Positions 24,440 through 33,405 of a DNA stretch of 64,000 nucleotides are shown in pieces. Numbering within the stretch: the first letter of the stretch is position 1; the number at the start of each line of letters is the position of its first letter. Both the position numbers and the translations under genes were made by a program. Under the pieces are notes generated by a model. That model was given only the letters and a program-made list of their open reading frames with translations, was not told the DNA's origin and did not search any database. This stretch comes from Brevibacterium aurantiacum (GTDB lineage: Bacteria > Actinomycetota > Actinomycetes > Actinomycetales > Brevibacteriaceae): assembly GCF_900169065.1 (NCBI RefSeq), contig NZ_FXZB01000003.1, positions 1-64,000 on the forward strand, in the 5' to 3' direction.

Positions 24440-25594
24440 CTATTCCGTCGGTTCAGGCGACGATGAGTCGCCGGTCGAGCCATCCTCGTCGCCGTCCGCC
24501 GAGTTGGTGTCGCCGTCCGCCGAGGTGGCGCCACCGTCAGTCGGGCTCGTGTCGCCGTCGTTCGGGCTCGTTGGGGTTTCTGATGAGTTGGTCTCCGAAG
24601 GTTCACCCGACGACTCCGTCGAGTTCTTCTCGGTGGCCGATTCGGCCCTGGCGGTCTCGCCCTCACCCGGTTCCGGCCAGGCGACATCCTCGGTGAAGGC
24701 TGGCTGATCCGCACACGTGCCGAGCACGGCCTCCATCGCGTCCTTCTCCGCGGAGGCCACCGCCAGCCCGTACTTGTGCTTGACGGCAATCTGCCTGGAG
24801 ACGTATTCGCACTGGAAGGCTTCGTTCGGCGGCAGCCATGCGGCCGCGTCCCCGCCGCCCTTCTGCCGCATGACATTCGAACTCACGGTCAGCAGGTTGA
24901 GAGGGTCGTTTCCGAACTCGCGGAGTTCATCGACGGACATGTCTGAGGCCCCGGTCTGCCAGGCATTTGAGCTGGAGACGATCTGATCGACATCGACATT
25001 GGCGGATCCGCGCTCGAAGGCATACGACTCGCCAAGGTAGTCGTCATCGAGCTCCCCCGCGATGGCTACACACCCGTTGGTCTCCGCCTCGATCTCAAGG
25101 TCCTTGAGGTCACGCCTGAGCGCATCGTTGCGTGTATCGCAGCCGTTGTCATCGACATCGGCGCTCCAGTCGAAGAGTTCCGGGTCGTAACCGGTCCTGT
25201 GCTCTTTGACCTTGACCTCGAGTTCGTCGAGCATCGACCGTGCCGCGCCCAATTCCGCGCCGTCTGCGCCGCGCTGTGGAGAATCGCTGCCGTCTTCACC
25301 GTCTGCTGCGGGCTTCGACTCGTTCTGCGTGGAGACATCAGGACCGGAATTTGCGGGCGCCTCCGAGTCGTTGTGCGATCGCGGTCCCGGGGCAGGTGCC
25401 GCCGAGGCTGACGGTCGTGAGGGTACCGGGTCGGAGTCCGCGGTTCCGCCTCCGCCGGTCGACCATGCCACATCGTTTCCGTTGATCTGGCTCGTGCCGT
25501 CGCTTCCGCATCCGGAGAGCAATGCGAAGACGATTATGGCGAGAAGGGACACTGCCCGAATTCGAGTGCTGCGAGTAGCGACTGCGGAGTTCAT
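24440..25594 (-). CDS. lipoprotein with DUF1524 HNH domain, catalytic His replaced
   Basis: Secreted lipoprotein: a basic start, hydrophobic core and lipobox LLSGC (C29). A long Ser/Pro/Gly/Asp-rich linker follows, then a DUF1524 domain: NGCDTRNDALRRDL, FGNDPLNLLTVSSNVMRQKGGGDAAAWLPP, CEYVSRQIAVKHKYGL. DUF1524 nucleases have DHIV/DHVV at the active site. Here it reads DVDQIVSSSNAW, with Q204 (codon 24983-24985) in place of His. The tail is Asp/Ser/Thr-rich without a further domain. The start at 25594 puts the lipobox at normal distance; the frame opens further upstream to a GTG at 25717. It is downstream paralogue of the next gene. Confidence 0.8.
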   Translation of the reverse strand: MNSAVATRSTRIRAVSLLAIIVFALLSGCGSDGTSQINGNDVAWSTGGGGTADSDPVPSRPSASAAPAPGPRSHNDSEAPANSGPDVSTQNESKPAADGEDGSDSPQRGADGAELGAARSMLDELEVKVKEHRTGYDPELFDWSADVDDNGCDTRNDALRRDLKDLEIEAETNGCVAIAGELDDDYLGESYAFERGSANVDVDQIVSSSNAWQTGASDMSVDELREFGNDPLNLLTVSSNVMRQKGGGDAAAWLPPNEAFQCEYVSRQIAVKHKYGLAVASAEKDAMEAVLGTCADQPAFTEDVAWPEPGEGETARAESATEKNSTESSGEPSETNSSETPTSPNDGDTSPTDGGATSADGDTNSADGDEDGSTGDSSSPEPTE

Positions 25595-25725
25595 CGAATT
25601 GGGCACGCTTGAAATGTTAGGGCAGGTTGTCACTATAGGGAACGGGGCTGACCAATCGGTAATCGATTCGTTATAAGTTGAAAACGAAACTGTCATAAAC
25701 CGTGGACGCTGAGCCACCTCGGCGA

Positions 25726-26874
25726 CTATTCGCAGCCGATTCCGTCACCATCACGGTCGAGGTGAGACGCATACCCCGGGTCACCTCGGCGAACGGGTGC
25801 GGCTCCGGCGTCACGGACGGCGGTGCAGTTCTTGTAGTAGACCGAACCCGAGGACCCTGAGCCGGAAGACGTCGACTTCTGGCCCGAATCGCTCGTCGAA
25901 CCGGAGCCCGACTTCGACCCCGACGACGACTCCGAACCGGAGCTCGACTTCTTCTTCATTGAGGTGTCCTCTGCCGTCTTCGCATTGTCGCCCTCACCGG
26001 GATCGGGCCATGCGACGTTCTTCGTGAACGCGGGCTGGTCATCGCACGCGCCGAGGATTCGCTTCATCGCGGACTTCTCCGCTGCCACGACCCACAGGTC
26101 GTACTTGTGCTTGATCGCGATCTGGCGGGAGACGTATTCGCAGCGGTAGCTCTTGGCCGGCGGCAGCCAGGTCGCGGCATCTCCGTCGCCCTTCTGCCGG
26201 TTGAGGCTCGAACTCACGGCAAGCAGGTTGAGCGGGTCGTTGCCGAATTCCTTGAGAGTGTCCTCGTCGAACTTCGCGGCACCGGTCTGCCAGGCGTTGG
26301 AGCGGGCAACGATGTGGTCGATGTCGATGTTGTTCGGGTCCCGGTCGAAGGCGTAGGTCTCGCCCTTGTATCTGTCGTCCAGGTCGCCGGCGATGACGGC
26401 GCAGCCCTTCGTCCCTGCCTTGAGGGTGATGTCGTTCAGGTCCCGGCGCAGCACGTCGTTGCGGGTGTCGCAGCCGTTGTGGTCGGCATCGGATCGCCAT
26501 TTGAACAGGTCCGCGTCGTAGCCGGTCTTGGGTGCGCGCCCCTTGACCTCCAACTCCTCAAGCATCGCCAGAGCTGTACCGGCAGTCGCACCGCCAGCCC
26601 TGCCCTGCTCGGTTTCCCCCGACTCATTCTGGCCTTCGCTGCTCTCGGCATCCTCGCTCGGGGCCGTGGTCTTGGGCTCGGCTTCGGGTTGCGCAGTCTT
26701 TTCGGTTGCCGCCTTTGTCTCTGAGCTCCAGGAAGCATCGTCAGCACTGGCTTCGACATCTCCGCCGTCGGCGCAGGCAGAGAGGAGAGTGAGGCTGAGG
26801 AAGGCGATGAGGACGAAGACCATGCCTGCACGGAAACGTGTCGTGGCATGGTTGAGGAAGGCGGAATGAGTCAT
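25726..26874 (-). CDS. lipoprotein DUF1524 HNH nuclease with Excalibur domain
   Basis: Cell-surface lipoprotein with lipobox LLSAC (C34), an acidic linker and an intact DUF1524 domain: NGCDTRNDVLRRDL, IDIDHIVARSNAWQTGA with H187, EFGNDPLNLLAVSSSLNRQKGDGDAATWLPP, CEYVSRQIAIKHKYDL. A Ser/Gly-rich spacer leads to a C-terminal Excalibur calcium-binding motif (YYKNCTAVRDAGAAP ending DRDGDGIGCE). Such proteins are likely extracellular nucleases for DNA breakdown or nutrient capture. ATG 26872-26874 is chosen; a start 18 bp upstream is possible. It lies upstream of its paralogue with a 131-bp gap. Confidence 0.85.
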   Translation of the reverse strand: MTHSAFLNHATTRFRAGMVFVLIAFLSLTLLSACADGGDVEASADDASWSSETKAATEKTAQPEAEPKTTAPSEDAESSEGQNESGETEQGRAGGATAGTALAMLEELEVKGRAPKTGYDADLFKWRSDADHNGCDTRNDVLRRDLNDITLKAGTKGCAVIAGDLDDRYKGETYAFDRDPNNIDIDHIVARSNAWQTGAAKFDEDTLKEFGNDPLNLLAVSSSLNRQKGDGDAATWLPPAKSYRCEYVSRQIAIKHKYDLWVVAAEKSAMKRILGACDDQPAFTKNVAWPDPGEGDNAKTAEDTSMKKKSSSGSESSSGSKSGSGSTSDSGQKSTSSGSGSSGSVYYKNCTAVRDAGAAPVRRGDPGYASHLDRDGDGIGCE

Positions 26875-27097
26875 GGGTGTCCAGTCGTGCAAAAAGGGTG
26901 AGAACGTGGTCGTGGACCGTGCGCGGCCAAGATGCCGCGTCGCGATCCACTACAGTCATAATATGGTGGCGCCGCACCGAAAGCACGCTGGCTGGGGACA
27001 ATGAGACGGATTCGTTATTGGCCCACGTCACTCAGCATTGACTCGTGCCATGGTGGAATAGAACGAATTCGTCGGTGACGAAGGAAGGGAGTTGATC

Positions 27098-27751
27098 GTG
27101 CGACACGATGCAGAACGTCCTGAGTCGAATCGTCTGATCACCGGTGCCCCAATCCCAGGTCTCTGGATCCAGGTATTGGCGACGATGCGCGCAAATGCCT
27201 TCACCTGCCTCAGTCTTGCCGAGGTCCGGGCCGAAGCGCCTCACATCCTCATAGTCTCCCCCACCGCCGAGGTGGCCCGCACCTGCTTCGCCGATCTCCT
27301 TGACAGCGCTGACCCAGTCACCGGCACCCGTGCCACGGACGAGTTCATCACGATCATGACCGCGGAGGAGGTTGTGCCTGCCGACGTCGCCGCGGGGACG
27401 TGGGTCTTCCTCCCGCACCGACAGGACGGGTGGACGGAACTCGAGACCACCTCGGCGAGGGTGCGTGCGGCATTGGTCAAAGAGAACACGGTCCGGGAAC
27501 GGGCTGAGAAGCTCACCCTCATCGAGTACGGGATCAACCTCTGGCTATGGGCCGAGCCTCCCTCGAGCGGCGGCGATCCCGTCTGCCACGCCGGCGAGCT
27601 CATCAGCTGGGAAAGCGCATGGGCACTCAGCGACACCTCTGACAACCTGAGCAAGACTGAAGCTCCACGCGATTCGGACAGTGCAGCAACCCGCCCGCCG
27701 ATCTACTTCGGACTTCCAGACGTACTGCGCAGCCGTCGCCGGGACGCGTAA
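27098..27751 (+). CDS. hypothetical protein
   Basis: 217-residue soluble protein with no recognised domain. It has an N-terminal region with GAPIPGLWIQVLATMRANAFTCLSLAEVRAEAPHILIVS and a central helix-rich part (ARVRAALVKENTVRERAEKLTLIEYGINLWLW), ending in an Arg-rich tail. GTG 27098 follows AAGGGAG by six bases and is preferred to the TTG two codons earlier. The gap 26875-27097 holds CATAAT at 26957-26962 followed by a 13-codon frame, not called as a gene. Confidence 0.6.
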   Translation: MRHDAERPESNRLITGAPIPGLWIQVLATMRANAFTCLSLAEVRAEAPHILIVSPTAEVARTCFADLLDSADPVTGTRATDEFITIMTAEEVVPADVAAGTWVFLPHRQDGWTELETTSARVRAALVKENTVRERAEKLTLIEYGINLWLWAEPPSSGGDPVCHAGELISWESAWALSDTSDNLSKTEAPRDSDSAATRPPIYFGLPDVLRSRRRDA

Positions 27752-27799
27752 GACTCCGCAACCTGGTTAAGACGGCGGCCTAGTCAAGACGGCAACTGA

Positions 27800-28597
27800 T
27801 CACGACACCGCGACGACGACTCCGGCGATGATGAGCAGGATGAAGTAGCCCCAGGCGTGGATGATCTCCGGGATCTTCGGCACTCGGCGACGCAGCAGCA
27901 CGATCAGCGGGATCGCGCTGATGAGCAGGGCGAACGCCGAACGCAGGTCCACCGAGCCGACCATCCCCGGAACCGCAGTGGAGGCATGGGTCGTGATCGT
28001 GACGAGGACCGCTGGCAGCATGATCACCAAGGTCAGCGGGTTGGCCAGGGTGGTCGCCACGGTCATCGTCGACCCGGATCGGCGCATCATCGGCACCGTC
28101 ATGACGCTGCCGCCGACGCCGAGGAATGACGCCAGGCCACCGATCGGGAATCCGAACAGGGCGGCGATGCCGCGACCGCCGTCGCTCAGGTTCTCATCGC
28201 GGACCTTCGCACCACCTCGGCGGAAGAAACCGGGACGGGCGAGCAGGTCGATGGCGGTCACTGCGATGTAGATGACGAAGCCCCACTTCAGCAGGGGCTC
28301 GGGAGCGAATTTGGCGCAGAATGCCCCGAAGGCCCCACCGGCGGCAAGGAGGATGAACAGCCACCACTCCCCTTTGAGGTGGGCCAGGGTTTCGCGCTTC
28401 GTGGAGAGCGTGGAGACGACGGCGTTGACGAGCATGACCAGCGCCGAGGTGGCTGCGGCCACCTGTGCCGTGTCACTGCCGAGGTCGGCGTGGACGAGGG
28501 TGATGATCGGGACGGTGACGAAGCCGCCGCCGAATCCGAACAGCACAGTGGTCAATCCGACCAGAACGCCGACGAGCACCAACCCCAGAAAGTCCAC
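27800..28597 (-). CDS. TauE/SafE family sulfite/anion exporter
   Basis: Eight-span membrane protein with duplicated signature blocks: FGFGGGFVTVPIITLV in the first half and ASFLGVGGSVMTVPMMRRSG in the second, the TauE/SafE G-x-G-G-x-x-x-x-P pattern. Members export sulfite, sulfoacetate or other organosulfur anions. Length 265 is typical. It is separated from the downstream-reading enoyl-CoA hydratase gene by 54 bp that include one copy of the CACCTCGGC 9-mer. Confidence 0.9.
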   Translation of the reverse strand: MDFLGLVLVGVLVGLTTVLFGFGGGFVTVPIITLVHADLGSDTAQVAAATSALVMLVNAVVSTLSTKRETLAHLKGEWWLFILLAAGGAFGAFCAKFAPEPLLKWGFVIYIAVTAIDLLARPGFFRRGGAKVRDENLSDGGRGIAALFGFPIGGLASFLGVGGSVMTVPMMRRSGSTMTVATTLANPLTLVIMLPAVLVTITTHASTAVPGMVGSVDLRSAFALLISAIPLIVLLRRRVPKIPEIIHAWGYFILLIIAGVVVAVS

Positions 28598-28651
28598 TCG
28601 CCTATCTCACCCCACCGTCACCTCGGCGGGCAACCCCTGGGGCCTCGTCGG

Positions 28652-29368
28652 TCAGTCGTTCTTCCGGGCGAAGGCGAGCGCGAACTCCTTGCGACTGTCG
28701 GCGAGCGCCTCGCGTTCGAAGCTGTTCTTCCACGTCCGGTGCAGGCGCTTCTGCTGGGCGATGACCGCGCGGTCGGCCTTCATCGTCTCGTGCAGGTACT
28801 CCAGCGCTCGGGTCTCGACCGCATTGTCCTCGACGACTGTGTTGAGGAAGCCGCATCGATCCATGTCAGCCGCGGTGAAACGGCTGCCGGTGAGGATGAG
28901 CTCGGTGGCCTTCGTCCACCCCATGAGTCGGTGCAGATTGACAGATTCGAGGACCGAGGGGATGCCGATGCGCACCTCGGGCATCGAGTACCAGGAGTTG
29001 GTGCCGCCGACCCGGAAGTCGGCTGCTGCAGCGATCTCGGCCGCTCCCCCGATGCGGTAGCCTTCGATGGCGACGGCCACGGGCAGATCGCAGTTCTTGA
29101 TCGCCTCGCACACCTGCCCCAGCCGAGTGATCGTCACGTGGGCAAGAGAGGCATTCGCATGCTTGAACTGCGAGGTGTCCATTCCCGCGGAGAAGCCCTT
29201 GTGACCCGCCGAGGTGAGCAGAACTCCGCGCAGCTCCTGATTGTCCGATGCCGCTTCGAAGGCGTAGATGAGCGCGTCGAGCATGCCCGGGCGCAGCGCA
29301 TTCGCACTGGTGGTGTTGTCGATCGTGATCGTGAGGATCCCATCGTCGCTGCGGGTGCGTCGGATCAT
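28652..29368 (-). CDS. enoyl-CoA hydratase/isomerase family protein
   Basis: Crotonase fold: ILTITIDNTTSANALRPGMLDALIYAF, GVLLTSAGHKGFSAGMDTSQF (oxyanion-hole strand), AVAIEGYRIGGAAEIAAAADFRV (second oxyanion Gly) and MPEVRIGIPSVLESVNLHRLMGW. The pair of catalytic Glu residues of true hydratases is not complete: the second block reads PEVRIGIPS, with E but a less usual context, so isomerase or another crotonase activity is possible. The ATG overlaps the stop of the upstream LysR gene (TGATG), so the two are coupled. Confidence 0.85.
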   Translation of the reverse strand: MIRRTRSDDGILTITIDNTTSANALRPGMLDALIYAFEAASDNQELRGVLLTSAGHKGFSAGMDTSQFKHANASLAHVTITRLGQVCEAIKNCDLPVAVAIEGYRIGGAAEIAAAADFRVGGTNSWYSMPEVRIGIPSVLESVNLHRLMGWTKATELILTGSRFTAADMDRCGFLNTVVEDNAVETRALEYLHETMKADRAVIAQQKRLHRTWKNSFEREALADSRKEFALAFARKND

Positions 29369-30258
29369 CAAGGGCTCACTTTCTGCGCCGAGGTGGCGCG
29401 AAGGATGTCGAGGAAGGCCAGCGCCGCTGCACTCGGGTTGAATTCACTCCAAGCGAGATATTCTATCCGCGTCGGACCATCGGTGATCGGCACAGTCGAA
29501 AGCCCGCTGTCTTCGGGCACGACGTCCGGTGCCAGCAGGGCCACGGCCAGGTTCTGGGCCACGAGATCGAGCATCACCTCGGTCGACATGACATCGAAGG
29601 CCACGGATCGGCTCAGTCCGGCAGCGGCGAAGGCTCGATCGGATTGGGACCGGCCCGGACTGCTTGACGGGAAGTCGACGAAGGTCTCGGCAGCCAGGTC
29701 CTCCAAGCGAAGTCCGCGACGCGAGGCCAGCCGGTGTTCGGGTGACATCACTGCGCTGAGGCGCTCGTGCGCGAGCACCTCGGTCGACACCCCCGTCGGG
29801 GCTGTGGCATCGGGGAGTCCGAGCACCGCCACGTCCATGGATGACTCTCGGATCGCGGTGACGAAGTCGAGGCTGCCACCGGCCGTCAGTCCAATCTCCA
29901 CGTTCGGGTGGGCGCGATGGAAGACCCCGAGCGCGGCGGTGACGTCCACGGTCGTCACGGTCGGGATGGCCCCGATGAGCAGCCGACCGCGGAGGTCGCC
30001 CATGGTCGAGGTCGCCTCGGCGATGGCACGCTGGGCCGCGTCGAGAGTGGCCCGGGCTGCGGGCAGGAAGGCCGCACCGGCTTCGGTGAGTTCGACGCGT
30101 CTGCTGGTTCGGGCGAAGAGCTGGACGCCGAGTTCGTGTTCGAGGGTCTTGATCTGGTGGCTGAGCGCGGACTGCACGACATGCGATTTCGCGGCCGCGC
30201 GGGTGAAGTTGCGTTCCTCGGCGACGGCGAGAACATAGCGCAGCTGCTGCAATTCCAT
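29368..30258 (-). CDS. LysR-family transcriptional regulator
   Basis: Starts MELQQLRYVLAVAEERNFTRAAAKSHVVQSALSHQIKTLEHELGVQLFARTSRRVELTEAG, the standard LysR helix-turn-helix. This is followed by a periplasmic-binding-like effector domain (RLLIGAIPTVTTVDVTAALGVFHRAHPNVEIGL). It is translationally coupled to the crotonase gene and divergent from the EamA transporter gene, either of which could be its target. Effector unknown. Confidence 0.92.
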   Translation of the reverse strand: MELQQLRYVLAVAEERNFTRAAAKSHVVQSALSHQIKTLEHELGVQLFARTSRRVELTEAGAAFLPAARATLDAAQRAIAEATSTMGDLRGRLLIGAIPTVTTVDVTAALGVFHRAHPNVEIGLTAGGSLDFVTAIRESSMDVAVLGLPDATAPTGVSTEVLAHERLSAVMSPEHRLASRRGLRLEDLAAETFVDFPSSSPGRSQSDRAFAAAGLSRSVAFDVMSTEVMLDLVAQNLAVALLAPDVVPEDSGLSTVPITDGPTRIEYLAWSEFNPSAAALAFLDILRATSAQKVSP

Positions 30259-30337
30259 TCATCTATCGTGACAGATGATCGTTGGGATGAAAACTATGTG
30301 TTGGACTCATAGACCTGCCGCGTTCGATGCTGGAGTC

Positions 30338-31255
30338 ATGACAACGACACGCTCTCCTGCTCCGGTCACCGGCCAGGCCACAGGTGGGGCGGCCCTGGTG
30401 ACTGCGGTGACGGCACTGGCCCCGGCCGTCTGGGGCACGACCTACTTTGTGACCACAGCGTTCCTGCCCGCCGATCATCCTCTGTTCGCAGCGCTCATGC
30501 GCGCCCTCCCCGCAGGGCTCCTGGGTCTGCTCATCGCCCGTCGACTGCCCCACGGAGATTGGTGGTGGAAGACCCTCGTGTTGGGCACCTTGAACATCGG
30601 GATCTTCTTCCCACTGCTCTTCGTCGCCGCCGAGCGTCTGCCCGGTGGGGTCGCCGCTACCCTGGGCGCCACGCAGCCGATCCTCGTCACCTTCCTCGCA
30701 GTCATCGTCCTCGGCGAGGCCCTCTCTCTGTGGCGCCTGGCCTGGGGACTCGTCGGTGCGGTAGGCGTGGGCATGGTAGTGCTGGGTCCGGGTGCCGGCT
30801 TCGACCCGGTCGGGATCTTCGCAGGCATCGGCGGGGCGGCATCAATGGGCACCGGGGTCATCCTCATCAAACGCTGGGGTCGACCAGCCGGGGTCAGCGC
30901 GGTGGGCTTCGCCGGCTGGCAGCTCAGCGCCGGCGGCCTCGTCCTACTGGTCCCGACCCTGCTTATCGAGGGAGTTCCCGAGACCATCGACGGCGCCGGC
31001 CTCCTCGGCTACCTGTGGCTGGGCCTCATCGGCGGACTCCTGGCCTACACCCTGTGGTTTCGGGGGCTGGGCAGACTCCGCGTCACGGCAACGGCCCTGC
31101 TCGGCCTGCTCTCGCCCTTGGTCGCAGCCACCGTGGGCGTCGCCTTCGTTGGGGAGTCGCTCAACCTCGTCCAGCTCGCCGGATTCGCCCTCGCCCTGGC
31201 CGCCTTGTTCTGCGGTCAGCTGAGCCCACGCACTGAGAATGGAGAACGAAAATGA
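30338..31255 (+). CDS. EamA/DMT family transporter
   Basis: Ten-span drug/metabolite exporter with two EamA repeats. The first includes LAPAVWGTTYFVTTAFLPADHPLFAALMRALPAGLLGLLIAR and AAERLPGGVAATLGATQPILVTFLAVIVLGE. The second ends ALLGLLSPLVAATVGVAFVGESLNLVQLAGFALALAALFCGQ. ATG 30338 has TGGAGTC before it. It overlaps the next gene by 4 bp, so they form a two-gene operon divergent from LysR. Substrate unknown. Confidence 0.9.
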   Translation: MTTTRSPAPVTGQATGGAALVTAVTALAPAVWGTTYFVTTAFLPADHPLFAALMRALPAGLLGLLIARRLPHGDWWWKTLVLGTLNIGIFFPLLFVAAERLPGGVAATLGATQPILVTFLAVIVLGEALSLWRLAWGLVGAVGVGMVVLGPGAGFDPVGIFAGIGGAASMGTGVILIKRWGRPAGVSAVGFAGWQLSAGGLVLLVPTLLIEGVPETIDGAGLLGYLWLGLIGGLLAYTLWFRGLGRLRVTATALLGLLSPLVAATVGVAFVGESLNLVQLAGFALALAALFCGQLSPRTENGERK

Positions 31256-31902
31256 GAATCGCTGTCATCGGAGCCACCGGAATGGTCGGGTCTCGCATCG
31301 TCACCGAGGCGGCCGACCGTGACCATCACGTCATCGCAGCCTCACGCACAGCCCTTCACCAACCCCGAAGCGGGGTGACGTCGACGCAGGCAGATGCGAG
31401 CAATGCCATCGACCTCGCCCCTGTGCTGGAGCCTGCCGATGCGGCCGTACTCACCGTCCGTGTCGTGCCCGGTGAGGAGGATGCTTTCATCACCGTCATC
31501 GAGGCGGTCCTTGCCGCCAGCGCTAGCGCCGACATCCCCCTCTTCGTCGTCGGAGGCGCCGGGCCGCTGCACTCACCCAAGGATCCTGATCGGCTCGTTG
31601 TCGACGACCCCGCCTTCGTTCCCGCAAGGTGGCGGACCACTGCCGCCGCCAGCGTCGCCCAACTTACGGCCTGCCGCGAACACTCGAATGAGAACTGGAC
31701 CTATCTCAGTCCTCCAGCCGTTCTCGAACCCGGAGTTCGCACCGGCTCCTACCGACGCGGCACGACGACGCTGCTGACCGATCACGAGGGGCGATCGCAC
31801 ATCAGCGCCGAGGACCTCGCAGTGGCAGTCATCGACGAACTCGAGTCCCCGGGCACGGACCGCCACATCACGATCGCCTCGGAGCCACCTCGGCGGCCCT
31901 GA
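31252..31902 (+). CDS. NAD(P)H-binding protein (atypical SDR)
   Basis: Starts MRIAVIGATGMVGSRIVTEAADRDHHVIAASR, a GxxGxxG Rossmann motif, with VVGGAGPLHSP mid-way and WTYLSPPAVLEPGVRTGSYRRG, typical of NmrA/YwnB-like epimerase relatives. These proteins often sense NADP(H) or reduce unknown substrates. It is coupled to the EamA exporter (ATGA). A copy of CACCTCGGC lies within the last codons. Confidence 0.87.
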   Translation: MRIAVIGATGMVGSRIVTEAADRDHHVIAASRTALHQPRSGVTSTQADASNAIDLAPVLEPADAAVLTVRVVPGEEDAFITVIEAVLAASASADIPLFVVGGAGPLHSPKDPDRLVVDDPAFVPARWRTTAAASVAQLTACREHSNENWTYLSPPAVLEPGVRTGSYRRGTTTLLTDHEGRSHISAEDLAVAVIDELESPGTDRHITIASEPPRRP

Positions 31903-31906
31903 GATC

Positions 31907-31935
31907 ATCTTGTATCCAAGATGGATCCAAGATAC
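31907..31935. promoter_or_regulatory. tandem/palindromic operator before MFS gene
   Basis: ATCTTGTATCCAAGAT (31907-31922) is a 16-bp palindrome except at the central pair. ATCCAAGAT is repeated 11 bp later (31914 and 31925), so two half-sites sit on the same DNA face. Its location fits control of the MFS transporter, with the GntR protein encoded just downstream as a likely binder. Confidence 0.55.
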
Positions 31936-31973
31936 GTTGTGTGGGTACACGACTGAGACAACGGAAGGCGTCG

Positions 31974-33290
31974 ATGAAGACCCGCACGCGTGCACAGGCC
32001 AAGCTGATCACCGCACAGCTGCTCTCCGGTGCCGGAATCGCCTCCGGCTACGCGGTCGGCGGTCTGCTGGCCGAGGAGATCACCGGCAAGACCTCGATGG
32101 CGGGCATCGCGCAGATGAGCGTCATCCTCGGCGCCGGTCTCATCGCCTACCCGCTGGCGGTGTTGGCTGGCAAAGCTGGCCGGCGAACTGCCCTGACCTT
32201 GGGATTCGGCATCGGCACAATCGGTGCGACGGTCGTCCTCCTCGGCGTCGCCCTGCAGTTCCTGCCGCTGTTCATGCTGGGCATGATGCTGTGTGGCTCC
32301 GCGACGGCCTCTGGCCTGCAGGCCCGCTACGCCGCAGTCGACCTCGTCGATCCCGCGAATGCCGGGCGGGCCATGTCGCTGGTCGTGTGGGCGACCACGG
32401 TCGGCTCCGTGCTCGGGCCCAGCTTCACGGCACCGGGCGCGCACCTCGGCGCGGCACTGGGCATGAACGAACTGGCCGGGCCATACCTGATCTCGATGAC
32501 CGCCTTCGGGCTGGCGACCTTGGTCGCGTCGACGCTGACCAAGAAGATCAAACCCGGTGCCGCCGAGGCTGTCCCCGAGTCCACGGAGTCCGCTGAGTCC
32601 GGTGACTCCGCCGTCGAACCGCCGACGATGAAGCTGGGCCCGGCACTGCGCTTCGCGCTTGCCCGCCCGGTGCCGCTGTTCGCGATGGTCACGATCATCG
32701 CCGGGCAGATGATGATGACCAACGTGATGGTCATGACTCCCGTGCACATGGACCACCAGGAGTTCTCCCTCGGGGCCATCGGCATCGTCGTCAGCGTGCA
32801 CATCGCTGGTATGTACGCCCTCTCCCCTGTCTTCGGCTGGATGGCCGACCGGTGGGGACCGGGAACCGTGATCGCCGGTGGCGTCCTCGTCTTCGCTACG
32901 GCGATCATCCTCGGCGTCATCGATGCCACGGCCGAGGTGTCGTCCATGGTCCTGCTCAGCATTGCGCTGATCTTCCTCGGCATCGGCTGGTCGATGTTCC
33001 TCATCGGCGGATCGGCCCTGCTGACTGCCTCGGTGCCGCAGCATGCGAAGGTCACTCTCCAAGGAGCCTCGGATGCGGCGATGAACCTCGGCGGTGCACT
33101 CATGGCCGCGATGGCCGGAACGGTGCTGCAGGCAGGCGGCTTCCTGTGGATCAATCTGATGGCGACCGTCGTCCTTCTCATCACCCTGGCGTTCTCGATC
33201 CGGGCCGTGCCGCTCATGCACTGGCCGGGCCGGCACCACACACCAACGGCGACTAAGGATGACGCTGCGGAGACCTCGCAGATGCATTGA
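31974..33290 (+). CDS. MFS transporter, multidrug type
   Basis: Twelve-span major facilitator: AQLLSGAGIASGYAVGGLLAEEITGKTSMAGIA, AYPLAVLAGKAGRRTALTLGF (loop 2-3), ARYAAVDLVDPANAGRAMSLVVWATTVGSVLGPS and FGWMADRWGPGTVI. It lies near MFS exporters of actinobacteria with a YfcJ/AraJ-like arrangement. ATG 31974 is preferred over the in-frame start 33 bp upstream. It follows a palindromic operator and precedes a GntR regulator in the same direction with a 115-bp gap. Confidence 0.87.
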   Translation: MKTRTRAQAKLITAQLLSGAGIASGYAVGGLLAEEITGKTSMAGIAQMSVILGAGLIAYPLAVLAGKAGRRTALTLGFGIGTIGATVVLLGVALQFLPLFMLGMMLCGSATASGLQARYAAVDLVDPANAGRAMSLVVWATTVGSVLGPSFTAPGAHLGAALGMNELAGPYLISMTAFGLATLVASTLTKKIKPGAAEAVPESTESAESGDSAVEPPTMKLGPALRFALARPVPLFAMVTIIAGQMMMTNVMVMTPVHMDHQEFSLGAIGIVVSVHIAGMYALSPVFGWMADRWGPGTVIAGGVLVFATAIILGVIDATAEVSSMVLLSIALIFLGIGWSMFLIGGSALLTASVPQHAKVTLQGASDAAMNLGGALMAAMAGTVLQAGGFLWINLMATVVLLITLAFSIRAVPLMHWPGRHHTPTATKDDAAETSQMH

Positions 33291-33405
33291 GTGAGATGAT
33301 CGACCTGGTGGATCGCGAGTCCGTCTGTGGGCCACGGGTCCAACTGCGGGCGACGAGTCCACCTGTGACATCAGGAAAGCTAAGTCAGGAGAGGAGCGTG
33401 CGATT

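Noticed and set aside
26957..27001. CATAAT box followed by a 13-codon frame
   Set aside because: It is too short and unsupported to call a leader peptide. It may be part of a promoter.
28379..30238. 619-codon frame on the + strand
   Set aside because: It is antisense to TauE, the crotonase and LysR, all of which carry clear family motifs. The frame itself shows no domain.
30263..30553. 96-codon minus-strand frame at the LysR/EamA gap
   Set aside because: It overlaps the EamA gene antisense and lacks coding character.
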